Shown: positions 11,967-23,146, numbered from the stretch's first letter. The stretch is 64,000 bases of DNA from Vitellaria paradoxa (GCA_019916065.1 CM034242.1:10174879-10238878); one strand, 5' to 3'. Notes: generated from the letters alone by a model not told the origin. A program made the numbers and translations.

Positions 11967-12765
11967 TTAGTGACAGACCTCCCTCCAATTATACTGAGTA
12001 AGATACGAAGGAATCTCTTGAAAAATAGGAGTTGAGAAAACCCACAGGGATGCTAGAAATTTGCTTATGTTCCACAAGTGATATTTATCCAATTTTTTAC
12101 CTTCAAAATTCTCATATTCCTTTTCATCCAAAGTAGGGTTGGAGAAACGGGTTGTGCTTTTTTTCGAGTTCAAGTTTGGCTCGAAAAAAGTTTGACTCAA
12201 GTGTAAAAAAATTCGGTTCGAAAACTTACGAATTAACTTGATAAAATAATATATATTTTTTATTATATTTTTATAATATTTTAATTATTATATTTTCAAC
12301 TAAAATGATGTTATTTTGATTTAATCGAGTTATTGACGAGTTAATCTCGAGTTAATTTTTTTTTGGTCAAATCGAGCTTGATCTTAATATAAAAAGTTTG
12401 AGCCAAACTTGAATAAATTAAAGTAAACAAATATATCTGCTTTTAAAAAGATTTTACCCTCGTGACATCTTCTTAATCCCTATTATCTAACGATGAACAT
12501 TTCTGTATAGGATTTAGCATTAGGGGGAATTCAATACCCTCCTAATTTAGCAAAACAATCTCCTCCACAACACCTTGGCAATCCTACTGTGCATGAATAA
12601 ATGATCAATGCTTTCCTCCAAGCTCTTGCACATTGTGCACCAATTAGGATTTAACGCTACCTCTGGTCTGCCACTCTGAGGTAGGTTAGCTATGGTAATC
12701 CTCTTATGATATACAAGCTGGACAAAAATCTTAATTTTGATTGCCAGCTTTGTCTTCCAAATCAT
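11967..12765 (-). pseudogene. L1-like LINE ORF2 3' end, decayed and interrupted
   Basis: Read on the minus strand. The segment 12765-12547 encodes a zf-RVT-type region with KIKIFVQLVYHKRIT, WCTMCKSLEESIDHLF and IAKVLWRRLF, which carries the C-x2-C...E...DHLF...LW pattern found downstream of reverse transcriptase in plant L1 elements. The segment 12135-11967 encodes a C-terminus like theirs (FLASLWVFSTPIFQEIP ... NWREVCH). Between them (about 12135-12430) lies DNA resembling the hAT MITE at 54180-54630, so the LINE was interrupted after insertion. No reverse transcriptase or endonuclease domain is present: this is a 5'-truncated, dead fragment. Confidence 0.7.
12135..12430. mobile_element. Decayed hAT-type MITE inside the LINE fragment
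   Basis: It starts TAGGGTTGGAGAAACGGG, comparable to TAGGGGTGAAAACGAG at 54180. It contains GAGTTCAAGTTTGGCTCGA and an AT-rich core with ATGTTATTTTGATTTAAT, close to the core of the 54-kb element. The far terminus is not recognisable. It splits the two LINE protein segments. Boundaries are approximate. Confidence 0.5.
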
Positions 12766-12998
12766 TGAAACATAGGTTCTTGGAAAAAAAATTTAACTGG
12801 ATTTGTGTCTCGTGTGTTAAAATTAGTTCAGAAAAAAAAATTTCACAAAAATAAATATGTAAAAATATGTTTTTTTTTTTACTCATTTTTATATTAAAAT
12901 GAAACATTATTTTGTTTTTTTAAAAAATACTTGATCTGTTTTTATTTTTCTAAATAATATTTTTTGGACGATTATATATGAGTTTATCTGGGGCATAT

Positions 12999-13385
12999 TG
13001 TTAGATTATTTTAATGATCTAATTATGTGGCCCATGTGATTTTGGGCTGGTTTTAATGAGAGTGGCCCAATTTGATGGTGATTGGGCCTTAAGGCAAATT
13101 AAAAACCAGAAAAGGGTTTTATTTGTAAGACCCTCCCCTCTCCCTTCAATAACTAACAGAAAAGAACAGTTACAAAAAAGAAATTCTGCCAATATTGAAT
13201 TCTTCTTGACCATTAAAGAAGAGAGAAAGGAAGAAGGAAGAGAGGAAGAAATACTAAAGAAAAATTAGGAAGGCATGGATCAAGGTAAGTTCTTGATTTC
13301 TCTAAAAAGTTTTATGAACAAAACTTTACAAGGATGATACAAAATTGTTGAAAGATCCATACATACAATTTAATTGAAATTTACA
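12999..13385 (+). repeat. 5' LTR of the copia element
   Basis: 387 bp from TGTTAGATTATTTTAATG to AATTGAAATTTACA. It is alignable without gaps to 19130-19516, with 10 substitutions by eye. It contains the purine-rich phrase GAAGAGAGAAAGGAAGAAGG. A TATA-like promoter element is not obvious. Confidence 0.97.
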
Positions 13386-13387
13386 AT

Positions 13388-13399
13388 TGGTATCAGAGC
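13388..13399 (+). promoter_or_regulatory. Primer binding site (tRNA-iMet)
   Basis: TGGTATCAGAGC lies two bases after the 5' LTR end. It is the standard plant copia primer site, complementary to the 3' end of initiator methionine tRNA. Confidence 0.95.
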
Positions 13400-14637
13400 A
13401 TGGTTTCAACGTTTTTGATATCTCCGTGTAAAGAAAATCAAGGAATGCATTGTTCTCTGTGATATTCTGTTTTGTTACCGAAATGTTTCTGTTTCGAAAT
13501 TATACACGCATGTTTTTGTATGTCGTGTTCATTATATATGTCGTGTATGTTCATTACCGAAATATATATGCATATTCTGTGGCCGAATGGTTTCGGATGA
13601 TGATGTATGCGGCAATGGTATATGATGTATACTGAAGTTTGACCGTGTGCCACACATTGTTGACCGAAAACATGGATGATTTCAAAGTCTCGGTGAAAGG
13701 CTTGCCCAGAATTGCCTTTGAAAGTTTTGGGCGTACAAATGCATTAATTGTTGTTGCTGGTCTCGGTATGATGCATGTTGAAAGTTTTGCCAAATTATAT
13801 ATGTTGATTTCTTTAATTCTGTGAACAAATTGGTTCCCCTCAATTTTGCTACCAAATTTGATTGGTTTAAGTATGTGGCCAAAATTTTGACTAACATATA
13901 TATATATATGAATCGATATATATAATGAATGAATGCCGTGAATTGATATGCATGCTGCCATGAATTAAAATGCTGCGTGTTGGCTTCGTTTGGCCGAAGC
14001 CTACCATGTGATGATATATATGTATATGATGATATATATATATGTACATGCATGTCGTTTGATTTCCTTAATTCAAGAATGTTTTGAATTGAAACTTGGA
14101 AAACTTACGTAGAGTTTTGTATGGTATAATTAATTATCATGGAATTTTATTATTGATATTATCATCTCAATTTTGTGTTTTTAAATTTTAGAGATAATAA
14201 AATGTCTATAGCATGAGGGCTTGTTAGTCACCAAAGTGACCTAACTAAAAGATTAATTAGACATTTTAATTCATGCACATTTCAATTGTTCATATTTATG
14301 TGATGCTATTAAATGACATAAAAGATGAAATTGAACAATTGAGATCATTAGTTATATTGCTAGGAGGTCACCCAAAGGTGGACCATTGCTTATAATTGAT
14401 GACATTAAAGAAACATATCAACATACTTAGTTAATATGATTGTATATCCAAAGATAACATGAATATTAATTTTAGTATGATTGATTGTTTATTAAAAGTT
14501 ATTTAAATTAGCATCATTATTGTTTAAAATTATGTATTCAAGTATCACCCAAAGGTGAACTTAAATATATATTCAAAGTTTATTACTTGTTTGAATCCAT
14601 TATGATTACTCAAAGCATTAACGTGTGATCTTGTATA
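13400..14637 (+). other. Long untranslated leader of the copia element
   Basis: About 1.25 kb separates the PBS from the gag start. No conserved coding frame was seen. Two phrases of the form TCACC(C)AAAGGTG... recur (about 14229, 14369, 14548), with palindromic halves that could fold. TA-rich stretches occur at about 13899-13911 and 14013-14041. Confidence 0.6.
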
Positions 14638-15837
14638 ATGTTTGTAGCTTCTACTAATTTGTTCGGTTTGAGCAATGGACTGGTCAAGTTCAATGGGCTG
14701 AACTATGCGGATTGGTCTGAGCAAATCCAGTTTCAACTGGGTATTATAGACTTGGACGTAGCTATAGTTTCAGATGAAAAGCCTGCAGCCATTACTGAGG
14801 TCAGTACAGAAGATGAAAAATCTTTTTACGAGGCTTGGAAGCGTTCTAACAGGCTGAGCTTGAGCTTGCTGCGGATGACAATGGCTGAAAATGTTAAGCC
14901 ATCAATGCCTAAAACGGACAATGCAAGGGAATTTATGAAGAAAATTAAAGAATACTCTCAATCGGACATAGCTGACAAGTCCATTGTGGGGAGCCTGATG
15001 AGTGAACTGACGACCAAGAAGTTTGATTGGTCACAACCCATTCATGATCATGTGACAAGCATGGGAAATCTAGCAGCAAAGCTGAAATCGATGGGTATGG
15101 ATGTGAGTGAGTCTTTCCTAGTTCAGTTTATCATCAACTCACTCCCTCCTGAATTTGGCCAGTTCCAGGTGAACTACAACACCCTTAAGGAAAAATGGAA
15201 CCTTCAAGAAATTAAGGCCATGTTGGTTCAAGAGGAGGGGAGGTTAAAGAAGATAAAGGAACACTCTGTCCATCTCACGGTTCATGATGGAGCTAGTAGC
15301 AGCAAGGCTAAACCAGGTAAGAAGGACAAGAAAAAGGGAAAAGCCCCAATGAAGGTCAGTCATGGCCATATTCATAAGGAGCATAAGTGTTTTTTCTGCA
15401 AGAAGGCTGGGCACTTTAAAAAGGATTGCCCGAAAAGAAAGGATTGGTTCGAAAAGAAAGGTATTTATTATGTTTCTGTTTGTTTCGAATCAAACCTTAT
15501 TGAAGTTCCTAATAATACATGGTGGTTAGATTCAGGTGCAACTACTCACGTGTCTCATGTTACACAGGGATTTCTTTCGATCCAACCCATAAACGGAATT
15601 GAAAGGTACTTGTTCATGGGGAACAGAATGAAGGCACGAATAGAAGGGATTGGGACGTATAGGTTGATCTTGGACACTGGATGTCATTTGGATCTTGAAA
15701 AGTGTCTCTATGTTCCTAATTGTGCTAGAAATTTAGTTTTTGTAGGAAAGTTGGATGATGTTAATTTTCATTTAAGATTGGAAATGGTACATTTTCTTTG
15801 TTTAGACATAAGTACTATTATGGTTCTGGTGCTTTAA
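14638..15837 (+). pseudogene. gag and protease part of copia polyprotein
   Basis: The ATG at 14638 opens a 399-codon frame. The N-terminal part has the copia Gag form (KFNGLNYADW near residue 18; FIINSLPPEF near residue 165). A CCHC zinc knuckle CFFCKKAGHFKKDC lies at about residue 252, preceded by a lysine-rich stretch that would bind RNA. The aspartic protease active site appears as WWLDSGATTHV near residue 298. The frame is lost near 15775 (one base short), so the last residues after the protease region are out of frame and the frame closes at 15837. Confidence 0.9.
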
Positions 15838-17262
15838 TGGATGGTCTTTATCGTTTCAATCTTGATGTTGATTATGCTGAATCCCTATTTCATGTTGAAC
15901 ATAGTGTAGGAAGTAAACGTAGTGCACTTAAATGAAAATTCTGCTTACTTGTGGCATCAAAGATTAGGACATATATCCAAGAAAAGAATGTTGAGGTTGG
16001 TAAAAAATGAAATCCTTCCTCAATTAGATTTCACTGACATGGATATATGTATGGACTGTATTAAAGGTAAACAAACTAAACACATAGTAAAGAAAGTAGC
16101 CACAAGAAGTACACAACTCCTTGAATTAATACACACTGATATATGTGGTCCTTTTGATGCTCCATCTTGGGGTGGAGAAAAATATTTCATTACTTTTATA
16201 GATGATTTCTCACGTTATGAATACATATATCTACTGCATGAAAAATCTCAATCCGTGGACATCCTTGAGGTGTTCATTAATGAGGTAGAAAGGCAGTTAG
16301 ATAGAGAAGTAAAGATTGTGAGATCAGATAGAAGTGGTGAGTATTATGGAAAATTTAATGAAAGTGGACAATGTCCGGGTCCATTTGCAAAGTTTCTTGA
16401 AAGTAGAGGCATATGTGCACAACACACAATGCCTAATACACCACAACAAAACGGTGTAGCTGAAAGGCGAAATCGTACTCTTATGGACATGGTTAGGAGT
16501 ATGTTAAGTTATAGCACTGTACCTTTATCCTTATGGATGCATGCATTAAAGACCGCTGCATATTTACTTAACAGGGTTCCTAGTAAGGCAGTTCCCAAAA
16601 CTCCTTATGAATTGTGGACAGGAAGGAAACCCAGCTTAAGGCACCTTCATGTTTGGGGTTGCCCGGCAGAAGTAAGGGTATATAATCCACATGAAAATAA
16701 GCTTGATGCAAGAACCGTTAGTGGTTATTTCATCGGCTATCCCGAAAAGTCAAAAGGGTACAGATTTTACTGTCCTAACCATAGTACGAGAATAGTTGAG
16801 ACTGGTAATGCTCGTTTCATTGAGAATGGCCAGTTCAGTTGGAGTGGGCAACAACGAAATGTGGATATGCAAGAAATTCAAATAGAAACTTCTACACCTA
16901 GTGTTTCTCCTCAAGTTGTTGTCCCTATTGTTGTGACACGGTCAAACAACATGCCGGAACAACAAATTAATATTCCAAACCCACAAGATGAACATGTAGG
17001 TGATGAGCTAGTTAATGATGTGCAAGTCATGAATGAGCAAGTAGTAGACGAAACACAAGAAATAGCATTGCGAAGGTCTGTAAGGCAGAAAAGACCAGCT
17101 ATTTCAGATGATTATGTGGTCTACTCACTTGAACATGAATGTGACTTAAGCATTGATGAGGATCCAGTCTCGTTCAAACAAGCCATGAAATGTAGCAATT
17201 CTGAAAAATGGTTCAATGCTATGAAAGAAGAGTTGAAATCTATGGATGACAATGAAGTCTAA
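15838..17262 (+). pseudogene. Integrase part of copia polyprotein
   Basis: The GAG-pre-integrase segment begins [17 protein letters not shown] with the HHCC finger (H..H in WHQRLGH, then CMDCIKGK). The integrase core follows ([35 protein letters not shown]), including the D and E residues of the DDE triad. The 15838-15920 stretch is still copia-like in another frame, so a second shift lies near 15910. The continuous frame 15922-17262 ends at an in-frame TAA where related elements have a tryptophan-type codon between NEV and ELVEL. An intact integrase could not be made from this copy. Confidence 0.9.
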
Positions 17263-18742
17263 GAGCTAGTTGAGTTGCTTAAAGGTTCAAAACGAGTCGG
17301 TTGTAAATGGGTCTTTAAGACCAAACGAGACTTGAAAGGCAATATTGAAAGGTATAAGGCCAGACTTGTCGCCAAGGGTTACACTCAAAAGGATGGCATT
17401 GATTATAAAGAAACCTTCTCTCCAGTTTCAAAGAAGGATTCCTTGAGGATTGTTATGACTTTGGTGGCTCATTATGATTTGGAGCTTCACCAAATGGACG
17501 TAAAGACAGCCTTTCTGAATGGTGACTTAGAAGAAGATGTTTATATGGACCAACCAGAAGGGTTCTCGACTACAGGAAAAGAAAATTTGGTGTGTAAGTT
17601 AAGAAAGTCAATATATAGACTGAAACAAGCTTCCCGACAGTGGTACCTTAAGTTCAAAAATACTATTATGTCATATGGCTTTATAGAGAACACCGTTGAT
17701 CGGTGTATCTACATGAAGACCAGTGGGATCAAGTTCATTATTTTAGTCTTATATGTTGACGATATTCTTCTTGCTGGTAATGATGTTGGCTTGTTACATG
17801 ATGTAAAGAAATTTCTCTCTAAGAACTTCGAAATGAAAAATATGGGTGAGGCATCCTATGTGATAAGAATAGAAATATTCCGTGATAGATCACAAGGACT
17901 GTTAGGATTGTCTCAGAAAGGCTATATCAATAAAGTGCTAGAGAGATTCAGAATGGAAAAATGCTCCGCATGCATAGTTCCAATTCAAAAAGGGGATAAA
18001 TTTAGTGAAATGCAATGTCCTAAGAATGATTTTGGAACGAAAGGCAATGGAATCTATTCCCTGCGCATCAGTGGTTGGGAGCTTGATGTATGCTCAGACA
18101 TGCACTAGGCCAGATATCAGCTTTGCCGTTGGAATGTTAGACCGATATCAAAGCAATCCTGGAATGGACCACTGGAAAGCTGCAAAGAAAGTCCTTAGGT
18201 ATTTACAAGGCACCAAAGATTACATGCTCACATACAGAAGATCATGTCACCTCGAAGTGGTTGGCTACTCAGATTCAGACTATGCTGGATGTGTGGATTC
18301 GAGAAAATCCACATTTGGCTATATGTTCTTGTTAGCTGGAGGAGCAGTTTCATGGAAGAGTGAAAAGCAGTCTGTCATTGCTACTTCCACTATGGAGGCA
18401 GAATTTGTGGCATGCTTTGAGGCCACTGTTCATGCATCGTGGTTGCGGAACTTTGTCTTAGGGCTTAGGATTGTTCACAGTATAGCTAAGCCGTTAAGAA
18501 TTTACTGTGATAATTCCACAACAGTTTTCTTCTCTAAGAACGATAGGTACTCAAAGGGTGTAAAACACATGGATTTGAAGTACTTATCTGTTAAAGAAGA
18601 AGTGCAGAAGCAAAAAGTGTTGATTGAGCATATTGGTACTGATTTGATGATAGCGGATCCGTTAACTAAAGGATTGCCACCCAAAACATTTACTGGTCAT
18701 ATTGAACGGATGGGTATTATGAATAAGTCCTTATTAACATAA
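17263..18742 (+). pseudogene. Reverse transcriptase and RNase H part of copia polyprotein
   Basis: The RT segment (about 17275-18030) has KWVFKTKRDLKGNIERYKAR, KTAFLNGDLEEDVYM and the catalytic YVDDILLAGND. One extra base near 18033 shifts the frame. RNase H continues in the frame ending at 18742 with DSDYAGCVDSRKST, MEAEF and DNSTTVFF, then HIGTDLMIADPLTKGLP. Length and order are those of full-length copia elements. The frameshift separates RT from RNase H. Confidence 0.9.
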
Positions 18743-19118
18743 TGGTATAATGTATATATATATATATATATACATATAATTGTCTTGCTCATATTATTGT
18801 AACACTTATGAATTCAATTAAAGCTATGTTTCTCCTTGTTTAATTGTTGTCCACATTATGTTGTATACATGCATTGTTTTAGTGTGATAACATGTTATAT
18901 CTTTAAAAGTTAATAAAGTTAAGGATTACAGTATCCTTTACTTAAAGCTGTTCTGAATTAATTCAATTATGTGATACATGGAAGGAATCATGTTGTTAAA
19001 TAACCTGTGACTGCCATGATCCAATCTTTTAATTCAGTTAAGGATGATGACTTAAAAGGTTCAATGTAAATTGCGCATTTATAGTTTGTTGTTGAATCAC
19101 AAAGTCATAACGTGGGCC

Positions 19119-19129
19119 AAGTGGGAGAT
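19119..19129 (+). promoter_or_regulatory. Polypurine tract
   Basis: AAGTGGGAGAT immediately precedes the 3' LTR at 19130. This is the usual copia site for plus-strand priming. Confidence 0.85.
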
Positions 19130-19516
19130 TGTTAGATTATTTTAATGATCTAATTATGTGGCCCATGTGATTTTGGGCTGGTTTTAATGAGAGTGGCCCA
19201 ATTTGATGGTGATTGGGCCTTAAGGCAAATTAAAAACCAGAAAAGGGTTTTATTTGTAAGACCCTCCCTTCTCCCTTCAATAACTAACAGAAAAGAGCAA
19301 TTACAAAGAAGAAATTCTGTCATTATTGAATTCTTCTTGACCATTAAAGAAGAGAGAAAGGAAGAAGGAAGAGAGGAAGAAATACTAAAGAAAAATCAGG
19401 AAGGCATGGATTAAGGTAAGTTCTTGATTTCTCTAAAAAGTTTTATGAACAAAACTTTACAAGAATAATACAAAATTGTTGAAAGATCCATACATACAAT
19501 TTAATTGAAATTTACA
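19130..19516 (+). repeat. 3' LTR of the copia element
   Basis: 387 bp, same ends and length as the 5' LTR. It is followed at once by the CATAT target duplication. Confidence 0.97.
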
Positions 19517-19521
19517 CATAT

Positions 19522-20600
19522 GACATAAATCTAATTAAATTTAAATTTTTTTTTGTCAATATTGAATTTTAATTCAAATCATAAAAAGGTTGTGTTAACT
19601 TTTAAATTAGATGGGTTAAATACTTTTGGTCCAAACCACGAGGGGGTAAAGTGTAATTACTGCTAATAATTTTATAAGTATTCTAATTAATTTTTTTAAT
19701 ACGCTTGTAATTAAATTTATAAGCAAGTAGATTTTAAAAATAAAAATATTTGTAAATTACGTAAAGCTATGTGGCCTTTCGAAGCCCAACCCACAATTAC
19801 AAACGTACAAGCCTAGTGAGCCACCTGGAGCTTCGGAAAACCTTCCAAATCCGGCTACCCAAGCCCAGCCTAAATTTTACTAGAAGTTTGACGAGCTAAG
19901 TCCGAGCTTGGCCCTTAAACAAGCGGGTTTGGGCTTTGGCAGGATAATCTACATGCATAGCTAGACATTGACGAGGACTAAAAATAAATGAACATTTTAG
20001 AGGTCAAGTAAGAGATCTGCACGATCAGAGGCATACCCAAATTTATAATAATGAGAGTAAAATTACATTTTTTAAGTAAATACAAGTAAAAGTAATAATA
20101 CAGTGAAGCAAAATATATAAAAAAAGAGTGTAATTTATGAGAAAAAATTAACAAAATTAATAGAATTTTACTATAATTTTTCAAATTAGTAGGAATAATT
20201 ATTTTCATTGGACCTTATCTGGGTTCTTCTTTGTATAAGATAAACTCTAAGCTATAAAATTACAATTGATTGAGGATATCTGAAGTTGGAATATAATTTT
20301 AAGGGGTAAAATTGTATTTTCAAATGTCGAATTCTCATAGAAATTCATGTGACTATCAAAATTAAAATATATTAATTCATTATATGAATTTCTATAAGAA
20401 TTTAGAAATTGAAAATGTAACTTTAAGTCTTAAAGTTGAAATTTTCAATTTTAAAATCTCCTCATCCAATTTTAATACTATTAATTTATACTACACAGAG
20501 CTGATTCATCGTTAGATTTACCCTCGTTGCATTTTTTATGAGTGAAAAAAAAAAAAAAAAGGTCTCTTTTAAAAATTTGGGGTTATTGTTGTAATTTTAG
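19522..20600. other. Spacer between copia element and DUO1-like gene
   Basis: No gene. The segment 19770-19960 (GGCCTTTCGAAGCCCAACCC ... AAGCGGGTTTGGGCTT) is richer in G+C and resembles termini of hAT-type elements, but no paired end was found. The rest is AT-rich. Confidence 0.45.
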
Positions 20601-20662
20601 TCTATTTTGAACCTGGCAGTGGAAAAAAAAAGAAGAGAACGTGGGGCGATGGATATTGCCAG

Positions 20663-20677
20663 TAACCGCTTTAACCG
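20663..20677 (+). promoter_or_regulatory. Paired TAACCG MYB-type sites upstream of DUO1-like gene
   Basis: TAACCG occurs twice within 15 bp (20663-20668 and 20672-20677), about 190 bp upstream of the DUO1-like ATG. AACCG-type sites are bound by R2R3-MYB proteins, and TAACCG is the core reported for DUO1 targets. Self-regulation would be one reading; this is inference. Confidence 0.35.
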
Positions 20678-20859
20678 CCTCTTTCAAAGAGGCACAACCC
20701 ACAATTTTAAAATTTTCTTTTTTATTTCAAAAAAAAAAAATCAAATTGTAAACAGAAAATCAGATTTCTTCACTGCACATGACTTGAAAGGGATCAAAGA
20801 TCAAAATCCCATATTAAACAATCTGATTTGGGTTTTGTATTTTCAAACCCATTTGGTGG

Positions 20860-23146
20860 ATGGAAAGACGAAGATCCGAAGAAGTGATAAAGAAAGGGCC
20901 ATGGACGCCCGAGGAAGACCAAGTACTCATAAACTTTGTGAACAAGTATGGCCCCAGGGACTGGAGCTCCATTCGATCCATGGGTCTCTTGCCCAGAACC
21001 GGAAAATCTTGCCGTCTCCGATGGGTCAACAAGCTCCGACCCAATTTAAAAATGTAACATCTCTACTTCTTTAACACTCTGAATGTGTGTGTGTGTGTGT
21101 ATATACACATATATACGTAGAGGAAAATGTTACCGTGTCATAAAAAATGTACTAAAAGAGGAATTGAAATGATACGTAGTGATAGAATTATAATTAATGT
21201 TTTATTTGTTACTTAACACTACTCATATACATATATATATAGATAGTGCAAAAGTTTGCCATTGTTTCAAAATTAAACTGTTTGAAAATTTGATTTTTGT
21301 ATCTAATATCTTATAATGTTCGTTAATGGCTTAAATTTTGTGGAATTAAAAAAAAAAAAAAAAAAGCGGGTGCAAGTTCTCAGCAGAGGAAGAGAGAGTG
21401 GTGATAGAGTTGCAGGGAAGGCTTGGGAACAAGTGGGCCACCATCGCGTCGTATTTGCCCGGAAGAACTGACAACGATGTGAAGAACTTCTGGAGCACCA
21501 GACAGAAGCGGCTGGCAAGAATTCTGCAGTCACCTCCAAGGCAGATAATAAAGCCACCCAAGAACAGAGGGAAGTTGCTGCCTGTTCCTGAAATCACAAC
21601 TTTCCAGGTCTGTATATATATATATGTATGCATGTATAGTAATTGATATTATATTATATATTAGTTAACAATTCTTGGTTTTGTTGGCCGATTGAGAATT
21701 TTGTTTGGGTTTTCTTTTTAGGACGTGGTTGGAGTAATAAAAAGTGAGATAAGTTATACGTTTGTAATTTGTGTAGTGAGATTAAAGGTGAATAACTTTT
21801 AGAAATTTTTAAAATTTTTTAAAAATTTTCATAATTTTATGGCAAACCAAACAAAACCTTAATATTACATAGGGGATCCGGGTCCTGGTGGAAATCCACT
21901 ATAACACCAAGGGCTTTTGTGAGCAGTTGGATTCAGTGTTAGGCCCATGTCACAGTAAGTTCCACAGTTAATTACTCAAAAGAGCACAATAAAGTTTTGG
22001 AGTGGATTTTTGTATCACTAAATCCTCCATTTTATATACGAATTTGGAGATCTTAGAACGGCAATCCATCGCAATGCCCTGAGGTGCTCTTAACTCAAGT
22101 GTGGTTCCACGGTTTATGCAACGGCTCAAAAGTCTATCAAAGTCCTGAGGCCAATTTACATCCCAAAATCCCCCATTCCATGTATGGATTTGGAGGTCCT
22201 GCGAGTAGATCGGTTATCTTTAACACCAATAATAAGGGTTTTTTTTTTTTCTTTTTCTTTCATTATAGTGATTTTGAACTTAGTTTCTAAATCCAAATTT
22301 GTCTAGTCTAAGAAGCTGGATTTGAGAAATAAGCCTCTGAGTTTTAAATAGGATTTCCTAAACCCGGATAACTTTTACAAAATAATTTAATTCCACAACT
22401 TTTTTTAGGAAACACACCCCTAATGTGGCATGATAATGAATTTATCATTATCAATTACAGCGCTCACCTCTATTCACTTTTATTATAATAATATCATTGT
22501 CACATCATTCTTATCCCATAATGAAATATTGCAGTAAAATCATTTTTCTTTCTCTTTCCCTTCTTCTAATTTAGGCACGCATGCATGATATCAGGTACCC
22601 AAGTACAGTTCCATGAAAATGGAAGAAGAATCATCTTCAAGCTGCCAGTCTTGCTCCTCTTCTTGCATGGGGGACCCAGCCGACATGGTGCAGATGATAA
22701 TTCCACTGCCTCCAGCTGATCTAATAACCCCAAACATGCCCAGTGATTTAGGCCCAAACCTACCCTTACTTGAAATCACAGAGACCGATGATGTTCGAAC
22801 AAAGCCGTCAACTACCGAAAGTGAAATCCCACTTAAACTCCCCTTCACCCAACATATTCCAAACTCATCCCCAGAAGTACTAGACCTCCCACTGTCCTTG
22901 CCAGAAAACCATGACTCGGTACTCTTTGGAGAAACCCACTTTCTGGATGTTTGTGAGCTTGAAAATTTGCCACACCTCAACTTTGGCTCCCCATTTCTTG
23001 AACTGGGGGGCACTACTGGGAGTAAAGACCATGGAAGAGCTCAGGAGAGTGAGAAGCTTGCAACCCCAGATAGTTTCTTTGATGAATTGCCTGCTGACAT
23101 GTTCGACTGCTTTGATCCATTTCCAGGCTCAGCATCACCAATTTGA
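20860..23146 (+). CDS. DUO1: R2R3-MYB transcription factor, DUO POLLEN 1 (MYB125) ortholog
   Basis: Three exons: 20860-21053, 21367-21607 and 22595-23146, giving about 328 aa. The R2 repeat has W15, W35 and W55, and R3 has F69, W88 and W107, the exact R2R3 spacing. The phrases YGPRDWSSIRS, GKSCRLRWVNKLRPNLK and GCKFSAEEER are DUO1 signatures; the extra lysine before FS in R3 is characteristic of DUO1 proteins. The C-terminus holds the acidic DSFFDELPADMFDCFDPFP block, like the DUO1 activation end. In Arabidopsis DUO1 drives generative cell division and sperm-cell differentiation in pollen, in the nucleus. The exon 1 donor is AT|GTAACA; the exon 2 acceptor follows an A-run (AAAAAG|CGG). The exon 2 donor CAG|GTCTGT is weak, and the exon 3 acceptor ATATCAG|GTACCC keeps the frame. 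The two introns are 313 and 987 bp. The gene appears intact. Confidence 0.92.
20962..20982 (+). promoter_or_regulatory. Candidate miR159 target site in DUO1 exon 1
   Basis: The 21 nt encoding the end of RDWSSIRSMG read TGGAGCTCCATTCGATCC plus three bases. Against the canonical miR159 complement (core GAGCTCCCTTCAATCCA) there is one A-for-C mismatch near the centre, two G:U-type changes, and mismatches in the last two bases. DUO1 is an established miR159 target in Arabidopsis. Cleavage here is inferred, not shown. Confidence 0.6.
21721..21858. mobile_element. 138-bp MITE in DUO1 intron 2, TTA target duplication
   Basis: The left end GGACGTGGTTGGAGTAATAAAA pairs imperfectly with the right end TTATGGCAAACCAAACAAAACC. 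TTA flanks both sides (21718-21720, 21859-21861). The interior (AAAAAGTGAGATAAGTTAT ... TGTAATTTGTGTA) matches the MITE at 31727-31883. PIF/Harbinger-like. Confidence 0.7.
21880..22260. other. Unassigned repeat-like sequence in DUO1 intron 2
   Basis: Less AT-rich sequence containing two loosely similar phrases: CCTCCATTTTATATACGAATTTGGAGATC (about 22025) and CCCCCATTCCATGTATGGATTTGGAGGTC (about 22170). It may be a transposon remnant. No coding content. Confidence 0.35.

Larger units (their letters stand above)
12994..19521 (+). mobile_element. Full-length Ty1/copia LTR retrotransposon with CATAT TSD
   Basis: The element spans 12999-19516 (6518 bp). Its two LTRs are 387 bp each, begin TGTTAG and end TTTACA. 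CATAT flanks both sides (12994-12998, 19517-19521), an exact 5-bp target duplication. The PBS matches initiator tRNA-Met, the PPT lies just before the 3' LTR, and gag, protease, integrase, RT and RNase H follow in the copia order. By eye the LTRs differ at 10 of 387 positions (about 2.6%), so insertion was fairly recent, yet gag-pol carries several frameshifts and a stop. This copy cannot make an intact polyprotein. Confidence 0.97.

Noticed and set aside
13438..14053. Overlapping frames of 60-135 codons in the copia leader
   Set aside because: No similarity to retrotransposon proteins; tyrosine/isoleucine-rich content follows the TA repeats.
20607..21074. 155-codon frame overlapping DUO1 exon 1
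   Set aside because: It covers the leader and first exon in another frame; the DUO1 frame carries the conserved MYB repeat, so this is a shadow.
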